DNA of 25,029 nt from Prevotellaceae bacterium UBA4361 (lineage in GTDB: Bacteria; Bacteroidota; Bacteroidia; Bacteroidales; Bacteroidaceae). The notes under the pieces were generated by a model that searched no databases, had not been told where the DNA came from, and saw only the letters and a program-made list of their open reading frames with translations. The stretch covers positions 1 through 25,029 of the forward strand of contig DGSN01000070.1 in assembly GCA_002393575.1 (NCBI GenBank). The letters run 5' to 3'. The stretch's first letter is position 1, and each line of letters opens with the position of its first letter. The translations under genes were made by a program, and so were the position numbers. Positions 23,255 to 25,029 of this stretch are shown here, piece after piece.

Positions 23255-23362
23255 ACTTTACACTTAACCCTAAACACAAAAACATGTTCTTTGTTCTTTG
23301 TACATAATAGAGGTTTTTTCACATTTAACTCTTATCGCTCCACCTTATTTGTTAGGACAATG

Positions 23363-23370
23363 CAAAAATA
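23363..23370 (-). promoter_or_regulatory. Putative -7 promoter box for GH115 gene
   Basis: The minus strand reads TATTTTTG, exact for TAnnTTTG, about 200 nt upstream of the GH115 ATG. The leader would contain repeats. No -33 found, so tentative. Confidence 0.35.
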
Positions 23371-23540
23371 CGACATTCCCCCTCCATCCAGATGGAAAAA
23401 CGTGTGCATATCCTTCAAAATCGTACACACCTCTTTTAGTAACACTAAAGACGATTTAGTGCATTTTAAAAATCGCCGTCGGTCCTGTACTGAAGTTTTC
23501 TTTTGATTGAACTGAATCAACGAGCCTTCAGCGTTATTCA

Positions 23541-23597
23541 AGCGAGCCCTCGTTTGAACGATAACGAGGGCTCGCTGATTCGATAACGAGCCCTCGG
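23541..23597. repeat. Three-armed GAGCCCTCG palindrome
   Basis: AGCGAGCCCTCGTT (23541-23554) and AACGAGGGCTCGCT (23563-23576) are a perfect 14-bp inverted repeat with an 8-nt loop. A third arm, AACGAGCCCTCG (23585-23596), can pair with the same middle arm, and a degenerate fourth, AACGAGCCTTCAGCG, starts at about 23520. It could be a strong terminator or alternative-pairing structure. Confidence 0.7.
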
Positions 23598-23637
23598 TCG
23601 TTTAGTAGAATCGAAATGACGATTAAGCATTTAAGTT

Positions 23638-23830
23638 AACGTGAAGCGTGAAGTGTGAAGCGTAAGGAGAAGTACAAAGTACAATCAGGGATTTAAAGGA
23701 TTAAAGGGATTCTTTGGTGAGTTAAAAATTAAAAGTTAAAAGTTAAAAATGCCATCCGGCTCTATCGCTTCACACTTCACGCTTCACACTTCACGTTAAA
23801 CACTAAACCCTAAACACAAATCAGGGATTT
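23638..23830. repeat. Composite GTGAAGC repeat block, including 49-nt copy B
   Basis: AACGTGAAGCGTGAAGTGTG units, then the 49-nt copy B (23667-23715), then TTAAAAGTTAAAAG units, then the 28-nt core at 23746-23773 shared with the DUF6057 insertion, then CACTTCACGCTTCACACTTC as the inverse arm and TTAAACACTAAACCC units. This is the intergenic relative of the in-gene repeat. No gene is seen in 23165-23935 apart from weak short frames. Confidence 0.8.
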
Positions 23831-23867
23831 TAAGGATTTAAAGGGATTATTTTCCTCTCTATCCTCT

Positions 23868-23940
23868 CCCCTCGCCTTTCTCTTCCCCTCGGGGGAGCTG
23901 GAGGGGGCTGGGCTGAGGGTGAGGCTTTTTCACTTTTAAC
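23868..23940. repeat. CCCCTCGGGGGAGCTGGAGG-type repeat reaching into ruvC stop
   Basis: CCCCTCGGGGGAGCTGGAGG plus GGGCT matches the second half of the element at 24545-24628. It is followed by CTTTTTCACTTTTAACTCTT, whose complement supplies the last Ser codon and the stop of ruvC. Confidence 0.65.
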
Positions 23941-24511
23941 TCTTATGCACCTTGTCTTCGTTTTTCTTCACGAAGTCTTTCCACGATGAGAATTTCTTTT
24001 CGGACTGAGGGGTTCCCATCTGAATGAAATGACAATAGGCGGCAGCCAGCGCATCCGTGGCATCCATCTGCACTTCCATGTCCTCGGCACTGATGTGGAG
24101 CATCCGTTGGAGCATCCCAGCCACTTGCTCCTTCGATGCTGCTCCGTTTCCCGTAATTGCCACCTTGATTTTCCTCGGTTCGTATTCATGGATGGGTATG
24201 TCGCGCACGATGGCAGCTGCAATCGCCACGCCTTGTGCTCGTCCCAGCTTCAGCATCGACTGCACGTTCTTGCCGAAGAAAGGTGCTTCAATGGCAAGTT
24301 CATCTGGCTTGTATTCATCGATGACTCCAGTCACTCGTTCGAATATCTTTCCCAAGCGCAGGTATGGGTCGCGCGTGTTCTTCATGTTGATAACCCCCAT
24401 CGCTACCATCTCTGCCTTGTTTCCAACGATGCGTAACACACCATACCCCATCACGTTTGTGCCTGGGTCGATGCCCAAGAGAATCTTCTCTGTCGTCCGT
24501 CTGTCCATCAT
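23936..24511 (-). CDS. ruvC: Holliday junction resolvase RuvC
   Basis: 191 residues, slightly longer than E. coli RuvC because of an N-terminal MMDRRTTEK and a charged C-terminal tail. The four catalytic acids are present: Asp15 (LLGIDPGTN), Glu75 (LAIEAPFFGKN), Asp150 and Asp153 (MDATDALAAAYCH). The motif GRAQGVAIAAA and the YEPRKIKVAITGNGAASKEQV block are typical. It resolves Holliday junctions with RuvAB during recombination; ruvA and ruvB are not in this window, common in Bacteroidetes. It lies downstream of the DUF4286 gene on the same strand with a 143-nt repeat-filled gap. The final codons lie in a dispersed repeat. Start at 24511; the next ATG (24508) is equally possible. Confidence 0.95.
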   Translation of the reverse strand: MMDRRTTEKILLGIDPGTNVMGYGVLRIVGNKAEMVAMGVINMKNTRDPYLRLGKIFERVTGVIDEYKPDELAIEAPFFGKNVQSMLKLGRAQGVAIAAAIVRDIPIHEYEPRKIKVAITGNGAASKEQVAGMLQRMLHISAEDMEVQMDATDALAAAYCHFIQMGTPQSEKKFSSWKDFVKKNEDKVHKS

Positions 24512-24544
24512 CTACTTAAGTTTTAGGTAAGTTAATAATTAAAA

Positions 24545-24628
24545 GTAGCCCCTCCCAACCTCCCCAAGGGGAGGAGAAGCTGTCTGGATGGTTATTCACT
24601 CCCCCTTGGGGGAGCTGGAGGGGGCTTT
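24545..24628. repeat. CCCCTCCC/GGGAGG inverted repeat between DUF4286 gene and ruvC
   Basis: AGCCCCTCCCAACCTCCCC with AAGGGGAGG (left) and ACTCCCCCTTGGGGGAGC with TGGAGGGGGCT (right) are inverted copies, each with its own small CCCC-AAGGGG-type palindrome. It can fold as two small hairpins or one large one, so it may attenuate transcription into ruvC. Related to 23868-23913. Confidence 0.7.
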
Positions 24629-24654
24629 TAACTTATCAAGTTTTCAGGGGAGAG

Positions 24655-24960
24655 TCAAAAAACAACTTCCATCATTGTTGGAAAGCCTACCACTCTGTCT
24701 GTGAATACCTTAAGCATCTCTTGGTTAAGTTTTGCTCCAACTTCGGTGTACCAGCGATGAAGTGCCTTCGTGTCTTCGGTTTCGAATTGCAGGGAAAAAC
24801 TCTCTGTGCCTTCTTCATGATGGGAAAGGATGCGCAAAAGTCGCGGGTTCGACACGGCTCCCGACGCAATAGCAGCTGGTACCATCACTTCGTGTACGTA
24901 GATGACAAAATTCCGTGCCTCGGCTTGGGCTACGGTGTAAGTGGTGTTATAAACTATCAT
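24655..24960 (-). CDS. DUF4286 family protein
   Basis: 101-residue small cytoplasmic protein (MIVYNTTYTVAQAEARNFVIYVHEVMVPAAIASG; written here in parts as MIVYNTTYTV and FVIYVHEVMVPAA). The opening strand, the LLRILSHHEEGTESFSLQFE centre and the HRWYTEVGAKLNQEMLKVF helix fit the ferredoxin-like alpha/beta fold of DUF4286, which I have seen next to ruvC in Bacteroidales. No catalytic residues are known for the family and the role is unknown. It probably heads the operon with ruvC. The upstream 69 nt to the window end hold a GGATTGAAAGGATTTTTAGG-type repeat (24983-25012) and no exact promoter box. Confidence 0.8.
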   Translation of the reverse strand: MIVYNTTYTVAQAEARNFVIYVHEVMVPAAIASGAVSNPRLLRILSHHEEGTESFSLQFETEDTKALHRWYTEVGAKLNQEMLKVFTDRVVGFPTMMEVVF

Positions 24961-25029
24961 ATTTTAAGTTTCTGAGTTTTTAATCAAGGATTGAAAGGAT
25001 TTTTAGGATTTTCGCTTACTACGTTGTTC

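Noticed and set aside
23332..23541. 69-codon minus-strand frame (MNNAEGSLIQ...) in the GH115 upstream region
   Set aside because: It covers the putative promoter box and the flanking repeats, has no recognised domain and no clear start signal. It could be a real small gene, but the sequence alone does not support it.

Overview
The window looks like a chromosomal segment of a Bacteroidales bacterium, most likely Prevotellaceae or a close relative. Reasons: lax lipoprotein signal peptides; exact Bacteroidetes-type -7 promoter boxes (TAnnTTTG) with no recognisable E. coli-type -10 boxes; families seen mostly in this group (DUF6057, DUF4369, DUF4286); a GH115 alpha-glucuronidase; and many degenerate hairpin-forming intergenic repeats. 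I see no rRNA, tRNA, transposase or CRISPR array.

Region 1 (67-8776) holds a duplicated gene set of unknown function. The plus-strand set is a haem-c-type (CxxCH) beta-propeller lipoprotein, a DUF4369 lipoprotein, a polytopic DUF6057 membrane protein and a second CxxCH propeller lipoprotein. Tail-to-tail on the minus strand is a second DUF6057 gene followed by a third CxxCH propeller. The recurrent pairing suggests an envelope haem-protein/membrane-protein system. One DUF6057 gene carries a 165-nt in-frame palindromic repeat that its paralog lacks.

Region 2 (9088-16242) encodes a signalling and transport neighbourhood: a membrane sensor with Cache-like, HAMP, PP2C/SpoIIE phosphatase and C-terminal anti-sigma-type kinase domains; a large ABCG-type exporter with an N-terminal TerB-like region; a lipoprotein; and a STAS anti-sigma-antagonist-like protein, ending in an intrinsic terminator. 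Phosphatase, kinase domain and STAS substrate together form a partner-switching module, but no sigma factor is present.

Region 3 (16243-17971) has a possible small RNA with its own promoter box and terminator, then a CobW/COG0523 metallochaperone GTPase with a very long His/Asp/Glu tract.

Region 4 (17972-20216, minus) is an overlapping three-gene operon: exported nitroreductase, Ogt-type DNA methyltransferase, patatin-like phospholipase. Region 5 (20576-23164, minus) is a lone GH115 xylan alpha-1,2-glucuronidase. Region 6 (23936-24960, minus) is DUF4286 then ruvC.

Almost every intergenic gap is filled by one of several repeat families built from short stuttering units (GTGAAGC, TTTAAAC, GAAGAAT, CACAGATG, CACGAATT, CCCTCCCC), usually with an inverted copy nearby. 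They act as probable terminators, supply the tails or stop codons of some genes, and in one case sit inside a gene. They are the most unusual feature of the window.
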